Shown: positions 51,473 through 61,590, numbered from the stretch's first letter. The stretch: 64,000 nucleotides of DNA from CAYNZP01 sp964401835 (GCA_964401835.1 CAYNZP010000005.1:62001-126000), one strand, 5' to 3'. Numbers and translations: made by a program. Notes: generated by a model not told the origin, from the letters alone.

Positions 51473-54358
51473 TTATTGCTTGTCCAGTTCTTTTGGAGCT
51501 TCCTGCAACTTGAACCTTTTATGATAAAGTAGTGACGCTCCCAGCAGCAAAAGGCTCAAAACCAATGTTGAGAGGATGCGATAAGCACGTTCGATACCAG
51601 CCATGTCTATTAAGAACACTTTAGCAAGCGTTATGGCAAACAAAACAATTGCGAGATAACGAACTGATTGGCGAGAAATCGCAAATCCGATAATAAGCAA
51701 AGCTATCGCATACAGGGCCCACCAGATGGAAAGTGCCATTTGCATAGCCTGGCCGGAGTCAACAAAGCTTCCAACATCTGCTGTGGCGAAATAGCGGTCG
51801 ATTTCAAAACTTCCACCCCAGACAATGAGCAATGCCCCGAGCAACATAAAGCCGCCAACGAAATAAGAATCTATTTTTAATTTTTTCGATTTAACAATTG
51901 CGAGGTGGGCCAAAATCGCAGCTGCAAGCAAAACTCCAAGGCCCATCTGCCAGTTCACTATTAACATCTGCTTGTTGTCCAAACCATTTTCGAGTCGGCA
52001 AAATAGTGTATCGTTGAAAATCCATTTAACCGCAACGGCAGAGAGCATGAATAGCCCCACCACTGCCAGCCAACTGCTGCGGCGTAGTAAGCTCACGGCT
52101 GCTACTAATACCGCCAGCGCAGCCCACCACCAACTCGCAGCAAGTAAGGGCAGCTCTATCGCAGTCATAACGAAAAATACCAGCGATCCGGTACATACCA
52201 TCACGCATGCAGCAGTACATTCGTCAAAGTCACGCTTTATGGCAGGGCCGAAACGCAATATCGCAGACGCAGCCAGGAATGCTGCCGTCAAGCCTATGGC
52301 GAGTAAAAGTCCATAGGTTATTTCAACGCCAGCCGGTGCGAACATGATTTCTTTCAGGGCAGGATCGTCCGGTAAGGCTATCAGGGCAAAGTGCGCTAAC
52401 GCCAGAGCCAGGACTATGGGCGATTTCATCAGCAGCATAATATTGCCCAGACGCCTGGCAAGGAACATCACCACCACTGCCTGCACAGCCCAGGCGATCG
52501 TCACCGAGGAACGGTCGAACTGAATCGGCACTGCCAGTGTTATCAAAACCAGGCCCTGGCCGAGAAATGCGTAGCCCAACTTTCGCCTATCCGCAAGCTT
52601 GCGAACCACAACAGCAACGACAATAGCTGCGGCGCCTAGTGCGGCAGCGTAGAGGCCCATCCACTGTTGATAGTCACCTTTGAGCAATGCGTAACTGGCA
52701 GCGAACATTGCACCTGTCCCAAGCGTCGCCAACGTAGCGTCCAGAGCCTCTTTTGTGTTCAGTCGCTTCCACCATGCACGGATGAACACATCAGCAAGTA
52801 TTAAAGCATAACAAATCCAAATCCATGTACTAACCAACAGCGATTGATCTTCTGCAATATCGAACAGCCGCAGCAAACATACAGCTGTCCATACGAGCAG
52901 GCCTGTGCGAATCCAATGCCATCGGCGAAGTTGACACAGCGCCAAAACAACAACATTAACACCAAGCAGTTGGCCAGCCAAGGCGTTAGGCTGTAACGAG
53001 TCAGCTGCCAAAATGAATTGAAAGACGACTATCGATGAAGCTATCGCAAGAGTTGCAATTTCGCACCGCCGCCACAGCTCGTCGCGACCAATTAATATCG
53101 CAGCAACAACCAACGCCAAAAGTCCCCACGCATAATAACAGCTCTGCTGGTTTGTAAAAGGCTGCATGTACTCCATTATCCAGGTCAACAATGCCAAACC
53201 TGCAACACCAGCAGCAAACGGCAATAGCAATCGCCACTTTTGCCAAAGACCAAACGCGAAAGTTGCACCAGTAAGAATCAGCAGTTGTATGCCGAAGGCG
53301 TGCAGTTCATCAGCCATGCCGCATGTTGTCGCCACAAGGATAAGCATGATTATGTTGGCAAGGACACCTATCGCGCCGGCCAATTTGGCATCGGTTCGTT
53401 TTAGGCTTATCCCGCTAACAATATATGCAGCAAATAAAGTCCAGAAACCCCAGGCAAAGCCCAGTGTAAGCGTCATTGCCGATACGTCGTAGAACCTGTC
53501 AAACCAGCCGGCAAACAAAACAACAGTGCCTACGAGCATTACGGGCCCAAGTACATGCCATCGCTTCAGGAGCCCAACGAGCAGGAACCCGGCATTAACA
53601 GCCAGCAGGTATGACATGAGTACTACCTGTTGGTTTTCGCCTGTACTCAGCAATATGGGTGTGGCAAAAGCGCCTATCGACGAAATTAACGCTGTCGTGA
53701 GATTATCGCTGCGAAGCGATAAACCGATCCCGAGCAACGTCACCACACACATAAGGGTAAATGCATAAGTTGTCGGAACAAGATCATAGAGCCCTCGCGG
53801 TGAGGCAACGAACACAACTATATAAAGCAAAACAACGGCGGTGCCCATCATGCCGGCTGCGAACAGTCGCATATTTCGACGAAGGGCCCACTCGCCTATA
53901 ACGATCATCACCAATCCAACAATCGCGCCGGTTATTACCCTCGTTACAGGGTTTATCCATCCCTGATCGGCTGCATACTTGAAAAAGAAAACAGCTGACA
54001 AAAGCAAAACAATTACTCCGCAGATTAAAAGCCACTTCGTACCGATTTTCTGCTCAAACGTTGGACCGCCTGCGGGCTTTTTGGCTTTCACAACCGGCGA
54101 GGAAATGTAGGGAGGCTGGGCTGTGTGTGCAATGGGCTTGGGAGGGGGAGGAGGTGAAGCTGCTTGCCCAGCCGCGACCGCTTCCAACTCGATAGGTTTT
54201 TCTCTGGATGGCGGTGGAGGAGGCGGAGTTTGCGGTTTTACTGCCTCGGCAGGACTTAGTTTGCGAGCGGCCTGCTCAAGAATAGCGAGTCTGGCCCTGA
54301 GCTGCTCAATTTCATTTACGAGTTGCTGAAAAGAATTCGGCGTATTCTGCTCATCCAT
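51473..54358 (-). CDS. DUF2339 multi-pass membrane protein
   Basis: The 961-residue product starts with a coiled coil (about residues 5-40, QQLVNEIEQLRARLAILEQA), a Pro-rich stretch (about 45-95), then FEQKIGTKWLLICGVIVLLLS, the standard opening of DUF2339 proteins, and about 25 membrane helices. The function is unknown; relatives are large envelope proteins in many Gram-negative bacteria. The gene stands alone, converging on the ligase-like gene with 6 bases between. Confidence 0.87.
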   Translation of the reverse strand: MDEQNTPNSFQQLVNEIEQLRARLAILEQAARKLSPAEAVKPQTPPPPPPSREKPIELEAVAAGQAASPPPPPKPIAHTAQPPYISSPVVKAKKPAGGPTFEQKIGTKWLLICGVIVLLLSAVFFFKYAADQGWINPVTRVITGAIVGLVMIVIGEWALRRNMRLFAAGMMGTAVVLLYIVVFVASPRGLYDLVPTTYAFTLMCVVTLLGIGLSLRSDNLTTALISSIGAFATPILLSTGENQQVVLMSYLLAVNAGFLLVGLLKRWHVLGPVMLVGTVVLFAGWFDRFYDVSAMTLTLGFAWGFWTLFAAYIVSGISLKRTDAKLAGAIGVLANIIMLILVATTCGMADELHAFGIQLLILTGATFAFGLWQKWRLLLPFAAGVAGLALLTWIMEYMQPFTNQQSCYYAWGLLALVVAAILIGRDELWRRCEIATLAIASSIVVFQFILAADSLQPNALAGQLLGVNVVVLALCQLRRWHWIRTGLLVWTAVCLLRLFDIAEDQSLLVSTWIWICYALILADVFIRAWWKRLNTKEALDATLATLGTGAMFAASYALLKGDYQQWMGLYAAALGAAAIVVAVVVRKLADRRKLGYAFLGQGLVLITLAVPIQFDRSSVTIAWAVQAVVVMFLARRLGNIMLLMKSPIVLALALAHFALIALPDDPALKEIMFAPAGVEITYGLLLAIGLTAAFLAASAILRFGPAIKRDFDECTAACVMVCTGSLVFFVMTAIELPLLAASWWWAALAVLVAAVSLLRRSSWLAVVGLFMLSAVAVKWIFNDTLFCRLENGLDNKQMLIVNWQMGLGVLLAAAILAHLAIVKSKKLKIDSYFVGGFMLLGALLIVWGGSFEIDRYFATADVGSFVDSGQAMQMALSIWWALYAIALLIIGFAISRQSVRYLAIVLFAITLAKVFLIDMAGIERAYRILSTLVLSLLLLGASLLYHKRFKLQEAPKELDKQ

Positions 54359-54527
54359 GATTTTGTCCCCTAATATCCTTAGTTGAATAAATATGATGAC
54401 TTGGAGGGTGTTAAATGTCCAGATGTTAATGGCAGTGGAAATCCGGACAAGATGCCAAAGAGAACCTGGCCAGTGAGACCGGGTTTATGAATGATTGTCA
54501 AATTTTGAGATAATTGGCAACTAGTAG

Positions 54528-55283
54528 CTAGCTGGTTGTTTCGATTTCGGCCATGACCTCGTCGGGAATATCGAAATTGGCAAAGACGTTTTGAACGTCG
54601 TCGTGTTCTTCGAAAGCATCCATAAGGGCCAATACTTTCTGTGCCTTTTCCGCATCCAGTGAAATCTTGTTTGTCGGAACCATTGCTATTTCTGCCGAAA
54701 CTGTTTCGATTTCCTTATCAGTCAGTGCCTGTTTAACAGCTGAATATGAACTTGTCTGACATGTAATTTCGAAAAGGTCGCCCTCGCCAGCCACGTCATC
54801 CGCTCCGGCTTCAAGAGCTATTTCCATCAGTGTTTCTTCATCGGCGGTATCCGCGGAGACAACGAACGAACCCTTTTGCTCGAACATCCAGGCTACACAA
54901 TTTGTAGTGCCCATCTGTCCGCCAGCTTTTTCGAAGAGTTTCTTCAACTCAGGGGATGTGCGGTTCCTGTTATCCGTCAGGCAGTCAACTATAAATGCCA
55001 CCCCAGCCGGGCCATAACCTTCGTAAACAACCTGCTCATAGCTGACACCTTCGAGTTCGCCAGTACCTTTTTTAATCGCCCTGGCGATCGTGTCATTGGG
55101 CATATTGGCAGCCTTGGCGTCATCGATAGCGTAACGCAAAGTAAGATTTTCGTCAGGGTCTCCGCCGCCGACCTTGGCCGCGACGATAATCCTTTTTGCC
55201 AGTTTACTCCAAACCTTTCCACGCTTGGCATCAGTAGACGCCTTAGCCCTTTTGATTTTAGCCCAATGAGAATGTCCAGCCAT
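54528..55283 (-). CDS. YebC/PmpR family protein (TACO1-like)
   Basis: The 251-residue protein matches YebC over its full length: AGHSHWAKIKRAKASTDAKRGK, ANMPNDTIARAIKKGTGE, YEGYGPAGVAFIVDCLTDNRNRT and the acidic C-terminal domain. Members act as DNA-binding regulators or, as shown for some, help ribosomes through proline stretches. GGAG precedes the ATG. It is the last gene of the minus-strand run that begins with infB, 15 bases after the large TPR gene. Confidence 0.93.
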   Translation of the reverse strand: MAGHSHWAKIKRAKASTDAKRGKVWSKLAKRIIVAAKVGGGDPDENLTLRYAIDDAKAANMPNDTIARAIKKGTGELEGVSYEQVVYEGYGPAGVAFIVDCLTDNRNRTSPELKKLFEKAGGQMGTTNCVAWMFEQKGSFVVSADTADEETLMEIALEAGADDVAGEGDLFEITCQTSSYSAVKQALTDKEIETVSAEIAMVPTNKISLDAEKAQKVLALMDAFEEHDDVQNVFANFDIPDEVMAEIETTS

Positions 55284-55298
55284 AAACTGCTCTCCGTT

Positions 55299-58200
55299 TT
55301 ACTTCCTGTCCTCTATATCTTCGCCAAGCGGAGCTACCGCCGGCGTTTTACCTTCCTGCAAAGCTTTGATTTTTCCCGGAGTTTCGGTTTCGACGCGGCG
55401 AAACTCAGAATCTTTCAATTTTTCCTTCTCTGTCTGTTTTAAGGCCTTTTCCCAAAGCTCGATTGCCTTTTGAGTTTCACCAAGCCGATAGTAAGCATCA
55501 CCGGCATGATCGAGCATTATAGCAATACCCGGATGCCCGAGCTGAATTTTATCGGTAATCCGACCAAACAGCCTTGCCGACTCACGAAACTTGCCTTGTT
55601 TATAGAATACCCAACCGAGCGAGTCCTGAAAAGATAACTCATCAGGCCTGTCAGTCAGGGCTTTTCGAATCAATCGTTCTGCACGTTCGAGGTTGATGCC
55701 CATCTCAGCAAGAAAATAACCGAGATTATTGTTTATGCCCGGATCGTCCGGAGCAAGGGATAGGGCCTTTTCCAGCGCTTTTAACGCTTCGTCCTTGCGA
55801 CCCAGTTCGGACAAACATGATGCCCTGAGATTATGCGCCTCGGCATTGTTACCTTTAAGACGGATATATTCATCTACTCTTTCAAGGGCATCAGAATTAT
55901 TCCCCTGAATCAACAGAATATTTACAGCTGTAATACTAGACCAATTGGCAACTTCCTCCAAAGAAGACGGCTGGGTGGTTTGGGAAGTCGCAGTAGTCGG
56001 AGTTTTTAAATCGGTCCACGAATCCAAAAGCTTTACAGCCCTGTCATATTGCTGTGCATCAATAAGCACACCAATGAGCGACTGGCGAAGCATAAGATCC
56101 CAAGGCTGAGTTTTTATCCTATCCAAAACGAACGATTCGGCTTTATCAATCTCACCGGAGCGTCCAAGAATATAAATCTTAAGACTGCGGTAGGCGTCAG
56201 CAGTATCTTTGTCGGAATCAGCTATCCATTCATCTATCAGCTGCTGGGCCTTTTTATAGGCTTGGGCATCAGTCAGAAGACCGATAATAATTTCCCTCGG
56301 TACCTGAGAATTGGGGGAATCCTTTATCCATCCCTGTGCATACTCGATTGCAGCGTCGAATTTTTCCTGCTTGCCAAATACCTGAAGCTTCTGTGCTCGA
56401 AGATTATTCAAAATTGCTTCGGATGGTTTTTGGGCTATCCAATCATCAATTAGCTCGTGGGCCTTTTGGTAATCGTTTGTTTTAAGGTAAAGGTTAAGCA
56501 ACTTCAGGCGATACCAATTCGAGCCGCTTTCGCCCTGATCCTTGCTGAGCCAATCTTCAAGCAAGGCGACGGCCTCCAAAGGATGCTCCTGTTGCAACAA
56601 ATCGACTACTGCCCGCTTGGCCCAGAATTTATCTGGATTTGAATTTAAAAACTCTTTGAGAATTTCAACAGCTTTGTCACGTTGGCCTGATCGCTCAAGG
56701 GCTGAAACGTAAGCTTTTGTAATATCCTCATACGGTGTTTCCTGATAAAGCTGCTGCCAAACATCAGCGGATTTGTCTTTAAATTTTATTATCAGAGCAG
56801 CCAGGAATTGTTTAGCGGAAAGATTATTCGGATATTCATGAGTTATGGATACGAGACGCTTTACGGTACGGGCAAATAATTCTTCGTCGTCAATATTCAC
56901 TGGATAGCCAAGTGAAACACGCATTTCGAGAAGTTCGATGTTGGGGTTTTTCGCTGCCCTGGCCTTCAATGCGTCAATGCCCTTTTGGGCTTCGTTGGGT
57001 TTTCCTGAAACAAGATAAGCTTCAATCAGCATTAGATTCGCAGCCAGGCTGTTCGGATGTCGCTGCCGCAATTTCTTGGCTGCGATAATTGCCTGATCTA
57101 TTTTGTCACTTATCAGATACCTATCAAACAGGGCACGGTATGTTTTTTGAACATCGGGATCAGTTTTGAAGGCAGACAAAAGAGCCTGCATCGACTCCTT
57201 TGCCTTGCCCAACTGAGCATAGGCGTCAGAAAGAAGTAAGAGTGTCGGAATATGCTCGTTTTTCTTTTGATAAGACTTATTCAGATTTTGGACAGCTTCT
57301 CCGAACATACCTCGCATGTATGCCAACTTACCCTTGCTGAAATCGAGGAAATATGTTTCGACTGCAACTTTCTCTATTTGCTCGAGCAGGCCCTTAAGTT
57401 CGTCTCGCTCCATGCCAATCAGATAAATGTCGAGAAGCGAATTGTAAGCGGGAAAGAACTTGTCATTTGCCTTAATACACTTTTTAAGTTGCCTTTCAGC
57501 AAGGGTAGTATTGTCCCGATATCGGGCCAATTCTCCGACCAGGAAATACAGGTTCCATGGCTGCGCGGCAGAATTTGTTTCCACATCCTCAGCAAGCTGA
57601 GACATCGCTTCCTTATCAAAATCGAAAGCAAATTCCTCCAGCACGTTCTGGACTGCTACGACGGAACTCTCTCCAGATGAAATTATATTCGCCAGAAGTT
57701 CTATAGCCTTTAGGAGTCGGCCGGCCTTAACGTAGGACAAGGCCATCAAACGCCCTGCACGAACATTACCGGGCATTTCTCTCAAAATGGAATTCAATAT
57801 CTCGGACGATTCCGCCGTTGCCCCATTCTGTTCGGCAGCCAGGGCTAAAGTTATCCCCAATGATTCGGAAGCCTTGTTTTTCTTAAGGAAAGAACTCCAG
57901 ATTCGCATCGGCATCGCCGGATCAGCGGAAACATTGCAGAGTTTCCACGCCATTGCCGAGGCAAAATTGCCCATTATCGGCTCGGAGGATATTTCTATGA
58001 CAAGCTTCTCCGCCCTCTCGAAATTTCTGCTCTCTATCAGAGAATCTATCAGCATCCGTGCTGTTGAAATGTTTGTTCGGTTCCGGCGATATGCACGCTC
58101 AAAAAGTTCAGAAGCTTCCGCTGGTCTTTGCAGACGCATCAGAAGCGAACCGCGAAGAGCCATCAATTCCCCCGGTTTTAATACAAAACTCCATAAGCGT

Positions 58201-58874
58201 TTATCTTCAGAATAGTTCCTGCCGGCGAGGTCTATCCATCCCTCAAGCTTCGCATAGCATTCGTTCGCAGCCGTCCAATACCCCTGCCGGTTGAGTAATT
58301 CTGCCAACATCCCAAGCGTCTGTGCAGCTCGGAGATTAGAAGATACTGCTTCACTGCAAAGCATGGCCTTTCTCAAAGCTACAAGAGCCTTTTCGGCCTG
58401 CTCTTGCTTTGAATGCAACTTTGCCCCAAGCAAGTTCAATTCGAGATCGTCAGGCGCAATTGACAGTGTGTCTTCAATATTTTTTACCGCATTGGGTATG
58501 TCATTCTTTTCGAAATATGCCAGAGCCAAATTTCGAGAAATCGCCGGGGATATCTCTTGGCCGGCAAGTTCCTGCATTTGGGTCAAAGACTCGATTGCCT
58601 CATCATAATTTCCGTTAGAGATGAATTTTTCAGCTGTGGCAATCCTTTCGGCCAGTTCGGCAGGTAGAGCTTCATTATCATAGACATGCGGCGGGTTCTG
58701 TGGTTTTACAAGCTTTGGTTGAAGGTCCTTAAGACTTAGAAGAGCTTTGGGGGGAAGCTCTTTTGCGGCAGTAGAGGCAACCTCTTGAGAAGTCGAGGCA
58801 CATCCCCCCACATACCCAAGTATTGCCACAAAGCCTAACGCCACAAAAACGGCACTGGGCCGAAATCTTCTCAC
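55299..58874 (-). CDS. Large TPR lipoprotein, 1191 residues
   Basis: A GTG start that shares one base with the hisG stop opens a lipoprotein signal with lipobox VGGC (Cys25). The mature protein is built almost wholly of tetratricopeptide repeats, such as GNYDEAIESLTQMQELAGQE and later NNAEAHNLRASCLSELGRKD. A Thr/Ser/Gln-rich linker (TPTTATSQTTQPSS) breaks the solenoid near residue 960. It resembles PEP-CTERM/PrsT-like or polysaccharide-export TPR lipoproteins. It should serve as a scaffold at the envelope; partners are unknown. The translational link to hisG is odd, because there is no evident functional link. Confidence 0.85.
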   Translation of the reverse strand: MRRFRPSAVFVALGFVAILGYVGGCASTSQEVASTAAKELPPKALLSLKDLQPKLVKPQNPPHVYDNEALPAELAERIATAEKFISNGNYDEAIESLTQMQELAGQEISPAISRNLALAYFEKNDIPNAVKNIEDTLSIAPDDLELNLLGAKLHSKQEQAEKALVALRKAMLCSEAVSSNLRAAQTLGMLAELLNRQGYWTAANECYAKLEGWIDLAGRNYSEDKRLWSFVLKPGELMALRGSLLMRLQRPAEASELFERAYRRNRTNISTARMLIDSLIESRNFERAEKLVIEISSEPIMGNFASAMAWKLCNVSADPAMPMRIWSSFLKKNKASESLGITLALAAEQNGATAESSEILNSILREMPGNVRAGRLMALSYVKAGRLLKAIELLANIISSGESSVVAVQNVLEEFAFDFDKEAMSQLAEDVETNSAAQPWNLYFLVGELARYRDNTTLAERQLKKCIKANDKFFPAYNSLLDIYLIGMERDELKGLLEQIEKVAVETYFLDFSKGKLAYMRGMFGEAVQNLNKSYQKKNEHIPTLLLLSDAYAQLGKAKESMQALLSAFKTDPDVQKTYRALFDRYLISDKIDQAIIAAKKLRQRHPNSLAANLMLIEAYLVSGKPNEAQKGIDALKARAAKNPNIELLEMRVSLGYPVNIDDEELFARTVKRLVSITHEYPNNLSAKQFLAALIIKFKDKSADVWQQLYQETPYEDITKAYVSALERSGQRDKAVEILKEFLNSNPDKFWAKRAVVDLLQQEHPLEAVALLEDWLSKDQGESGSNWYRLKLLNLYLKTNDYQKAHELIDDWIAQKPSEAILNNLRAQKLQVFGKQEKFDAAIEYAQGWIKDSPNSQVPREIIIGLLTDAQAYKKAQQLIDEWIADSDKDTADAYRSLKIYILGRSGEIDKAESFVLDRIKTQPWDLMLRQSLIGVLIDAQQYDRAVKLLDSWTDLKTPTTATSQTTQPSSLEEVANWSSITAVNILLIQGNNSDALERVDEYIRLKGNNAEAHNLRASCLSELGRKDEALKALEKALSLAPDDPGINNNLGYFLAEMGINLERAERLIRKALTDRPDELSFQDSLGWVFYKQGKFRESARLFGRITDKIQLGHPGIAIMLDHAGDAYYRLGETQKAIELWEKALKQTEKEKLKDSEFRRVETETPGKIKALQEGKTPAVAPLGEDIEDRK

Positions 58875-59761
58875 TATGGAATAACCTTATTCAACGGATA
58901 GGTGATAATACCGGTCGCACCGGCACGTTTTAACTGCGGCACGAGATCTCTCTCGATTTTTTCTTCGACTATAACCTCAATCGCCACCCAGTCTTCATCT
59001 GCAAGAGACGAAACGGTTGGGCTTTTTTCGGCTGGGAGAATTTTGGTGACTTCATCGAGTTTTTTTCGGGGAATGTTCATCTTCATCCCGACCTTCTCGC
59101 GGGCGGAAATGGCGCCTTCGAGCAGAATCGCGATATTTTCGACTTTCCGCCTTTTCCAGTCGATCTTCATAGCGTCCTTGTTTGCGATAAAACGAGGAGT
59201 CGATGTTAGAAGCGTATCGATAACCCGAAGTTTGTTGGCCCGCAGGCTTGAACCCGTCTCAGTCACATCGACGATAGCGTCAATAAGACGGGCTTTCACT
59301 TCCGTCGCGCCCCAGCTAAACTCGATCTTTACTTTTACGCCTTTGTCGGCGAAGTACTTTTTAGTTACGTTCACAAGTTCAGTGGCGACAATTCCACCTT
59401 CGAGGTCTTCGACTTTTTTGACAGGTGATTCTTCGGGCACTGCAAGAACCCACTGTGCAGGCTTGAGTTTCTGTTTGGAATAGACAAGTTCGGAAATCTC
59501 TGTCACGTCCGAGCCGTTCTCCTCGATCCAGTCATATCCTGTGAGTCCTGCGTCGATAACACCGTCTTCTACATAACGGCTCATTTCCTGGGCGCGAAAC
59601 ATGATTACAGACATCTGCTCATCATCAATGCTCGGAAAATAACTTCGCGATGATACGTTGATGTTGTAGCCCGCCCTTGCAAAAAGGTCGAGCGTACTTT
59701 CCTGAAGCGATCCCTTCGGTATACCTAAAACCAGCTTATCATCCGCTGTTTTGTGAACCAT
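58874..59761 (-). CDS. hisG: ATP phosphoribosyltransferase, long form
   Basis: The 295-residue enzyme is the long HisG type with its own C-terminal regulatory domain, so it does not need HisZ. LVLGIPKGSLQESTLDLFARA opens it (shown here as LGIPKGSLQE), DAGLTGYDWIEENG and IVATELVNVTKKYF are catalytic-domain motifs, and SLADEDWVAIEVIVEE with KRAGATGIITYPLNKVIP is the ACT/PII-like end that binds histidine. It performs the first step of histidine synthesis. No other his gene is present in the window. A GAGGT site precedes the ATG. Confidence 0.94.
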   Translation of the reverse strand: MVHKTADDKLVLGIPKGSLQESTLDLFARAGYNINVSSRSYFPSIDDEQMSVIMFRAQEMSRYVEDGVIDAGLTGYDWIEENGSDVTEISELVYSKQKLKPAQWVLAVPEESPVKKVEDLEGGIVATELVNVTKKYFADKGVKVKIEFSWGATEVKARLIDAIVDVTETGSSLRANKLRVIDTLLTSTPRFIANKDAMKIDWKRRKVENIAILLEGAISAREKVGMKMNIPRKKLDEVTKILPAEKSPTVSSLADEDWVAIEVIVEEKIERDLVPQLKRAGATGIITYPLNKVIP

Positions 59762-59795
59762 TTATATTACCTCATCAATCCCTATCGAATTTGTT

Positions 59796-60839
59796 TTATT
59801 TCTTCTTTGCCTTCTTCTTGGCTTTGGCAACTTTCTTAACTGCTTTCTTCGCTGCTTTCTTCGCCACTTTCTTCGCTGCTTTTTTTACGGTTTTCTTTGC
59901 AGCTTTTTTAGCCTTTTTGGCTGTTTTCTTTTTTGTTTTTTTGGCCGCCGGGGCCTTCTTGGCTACTTTCTTTGGTTTCTTAGCAACCTTTTTTGCTTTT
60001 TTGGTTGTCTTCTTTGCTTTCTTGGCTACCTTTTTGGCCGCTTTTTTGGCAGCTTCCTTAGCTTTCTTTTTTGCTGCAGCCTTTTTAGCCTTTTCGGCTG
60101 CTTTTTTAGCTGCTTCTCTGGCAGCCTTTTTCGCTGCTCTCTCTGCAGCTTTGGCTTCTGCTTCGGCCTTTTTACGCTCCTCTTCCAGGCGAGCCTTTTC
60201 AGCTGCCTCGGCTTCGGCGCGATGCTTCTTCTCGAGTTGTGGTGCGAGTTTCACAATATATTCCCTGAAAAACTCATGTGATTTTAAGGCGTTTTTCTGG
60301 GCAATAATCCTTTCCAGGAATCCCTGGACATCCTCAATTTTGCTACCGGGATGGATATACTCTTGAATCTCAAGGCACTCCAGAAGCGACTTATCAACCG
60401 GGACAGCGTGGCCGCCAAAATGCATCAACATCATGCAGGAAACTGCATATGGATGTGCACCAAGCTCCGCCAAATGACGACGGATATCGCGCTTCGATTT
60501 CATGTCGATATATTCGAGAGTAGCATCGTTGGCTCGATCAAAAATACCATTCAAGACCGTGCCCAACATTTCCGCTTTCTCTCGAGCGCCCGGAAATTCC
60601 TTACCAATACATTCGACTATTTCCTTGGTTAGAGACACGCGTAAATCGTTGAAGTCTATATACTCGCGCTTTATGTTTGCCATGGCCTTTTGCACATGTT
60701 TTCGTGAAACATCTGCTGCCAGAATAGCCTCTATAAAGAGCTCGACCGGATCGTCCGGCAACTTCGTGGTTGACTTGGCCTTTTTAGCTCCGCCTAAAAG
60801 TGTCTTTATTTTCTTTTCGTATTGCTTGGCGTTTTTCAT
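59796..60839 (-). CDS. HhH-GPD-like protein fused to a histone H1-like Lys/Ala tail
   Basis: Residues about 25-195 have the layout of the endonuclease III (HhH-GPD) superfamily: DPVELFIEAILAADVSRKHV is the first helix pair, the HhH position reads ELGAHPYAVSCMMLMHFGG, and HAVPVDKSLLECL carries the Asp (residue 149) that is catalytic in glycosylases. The LPGVGRK lysine and the four cluster cysteines of endonuclease III are absent. Residues 204-235 are a charged coiled coil, and 236-347 are K/A repeats such as KKAAKKVAKKAAKK, like histone H1 or Hc1/AlgP tails. It probably binds DNA without sequence choice. It lies 12 bases after rbfA. Confidence 0.75.
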   Translation of the reverse strand: MKNAKQYEKKIKTLLGGAKKAKSTTKLPDDPVELFIEAILAADVSRKHVQKAMANIKREYIDFNDLRVSLTKEIVECIGKEFPGAREKAEMLGTVLNGIFDRANDATLEYIDMKSKRDIRRHLAELGAHPYAVSCMMLMHFGGHAVPVDKSLLECLEIQEYIHPGSKIEDVQGFLERIIAQKNALKSHEFFREYIVKLAPQLEKKHRAEAEAAEKARLEEERKKAEAEAKAAERAAKKAAREAAKKAAEKAKKAAAKKKAKEAAKKAAKKVAKKAKKTTKKAKKVAKKPKKVAKKAPAAKKTKKKTAKKAKKAAKKTVKKAAKKVAKKAAKKAVKKVAKAKKKAKKK

Positions 60840-60851
60840 CCAGTTCTCGCC

Positions 60852-61268
60852 CTATTCCTTATCGCTGTCAGAGTTTTCGCCTTCTTCAGCCTGCTCCTGA
60901 GCGGCTAGGTCTTTTTCCCTGATCTCCTGAGAGACCTGCTGGATTATCTCCAGCGTTTCCAGTGTCTTTTTATAGTTAGTATCCAAAACAAACTCCAACT
61001 TCGGAGTGTTTCGCAACTTTATTTTTCGCATCATCAGGTCCTGAAGCCGACCAGCTGAATTTCTCAGACCATGAAGAGTCTTTTTTTGCTTACCTTCACT
61101 GCCTAATACCGACACAAAAACTTTGGCGGTAAGCAAGTCCTCAGGAACCTCAACACGGGTTATCGTAGTCCGAACAGGATCGATCCTCGGATCCGCCAGC
61201 TTAGCCGGAATCAACTCTGCAATCGTTGATCTTATCAGGCTGCCAACTCTTTGTGTTCGGCGACTCAT
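60852..61268 (-). CDS. rbfA: Ribosome-binding factor A
   Basis: The 138-residue product has the RbfA KH-fold pattern: RRTQRVGSLIRSTIAELIP, DPRIDPVRTTITRVEVPEDL, AKVFVSVLG and LRNTPKLEFVLDTNYKK. It helps mature the 5' end of 16S rRNA in the small ribosomal subunit. A TTG at 61271 precedes the ATG at 61268. A short acidic tail (EQAEEGENSDSDKE) is extra. It follows DUF503 by 34 bases in the usual infB-ylxP-rbfA order. Confidence 0.94.
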   Translation of the reverse strand: MSRRTQRVGSLIRSTIAELIPAKLADPRIDPVRTTITRVEVPEDLLTAKVFVSVLGSEGKQKKTLHGLRNSAGRLQDLMMRKIKLRNTPKLEFVLDTNYKKTLETLEIIQQVSQEIREKDLAAQEQAEEGENSDSDKE

Positions 61269-61302
61269 CAATAACTCTATTCAGCTTTAAAACTGGCTTA
61301 AT

Positions 61303-61590
61303 TCAAAGCCATTCTATTTCATAATCCACCACAACCATATCTCGATGGCTGGATGCTGCATTTACTATTTTCTGCAGCGCACTTTCGACTCTACGTTTGT
61401 CGCTGCCCACCATGGCGATTGCAAGAACCGCCCATTTGTGAGCGTTCTGGCCTTCAACTTCCGCTACAGAAACCCTGAAGCCATTGGCAATGCGGTCTTT
61501 GAAGCTCTTGAGCACGCGGCGTTTGTCCTTGAGACTCATCGCCTGTGCTATATGCAACTTCAAATGGATAAGACCCACAAATGTTGGCAT
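61303..61590 (-). CDS. DUF503 protein (YlxP-like)
   Basis: The 95-residue protein matches DUF503: FVGLIHLKLHIAQAMSLKDK, RVLKSFKDRIANGFRVSVAE and a C-terminal strand VVVDYEIEWL. YlxP-type proteins sit between infB and rbfA in many bacteria and are linked to ribosome maturation, but their exact role is not settled. It lies 45 bases after the infB stop. Confidence 0.92.
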   Translation of the reverse strand: MPTFVGLIHLKLHIAQAMSLKDKRRVLKSFKDRIANGFRVSVAEVEGQNAHKWAVLAIAMVGSDKRRVESALQKIVNAASSHRDMVVVDYEIEWL

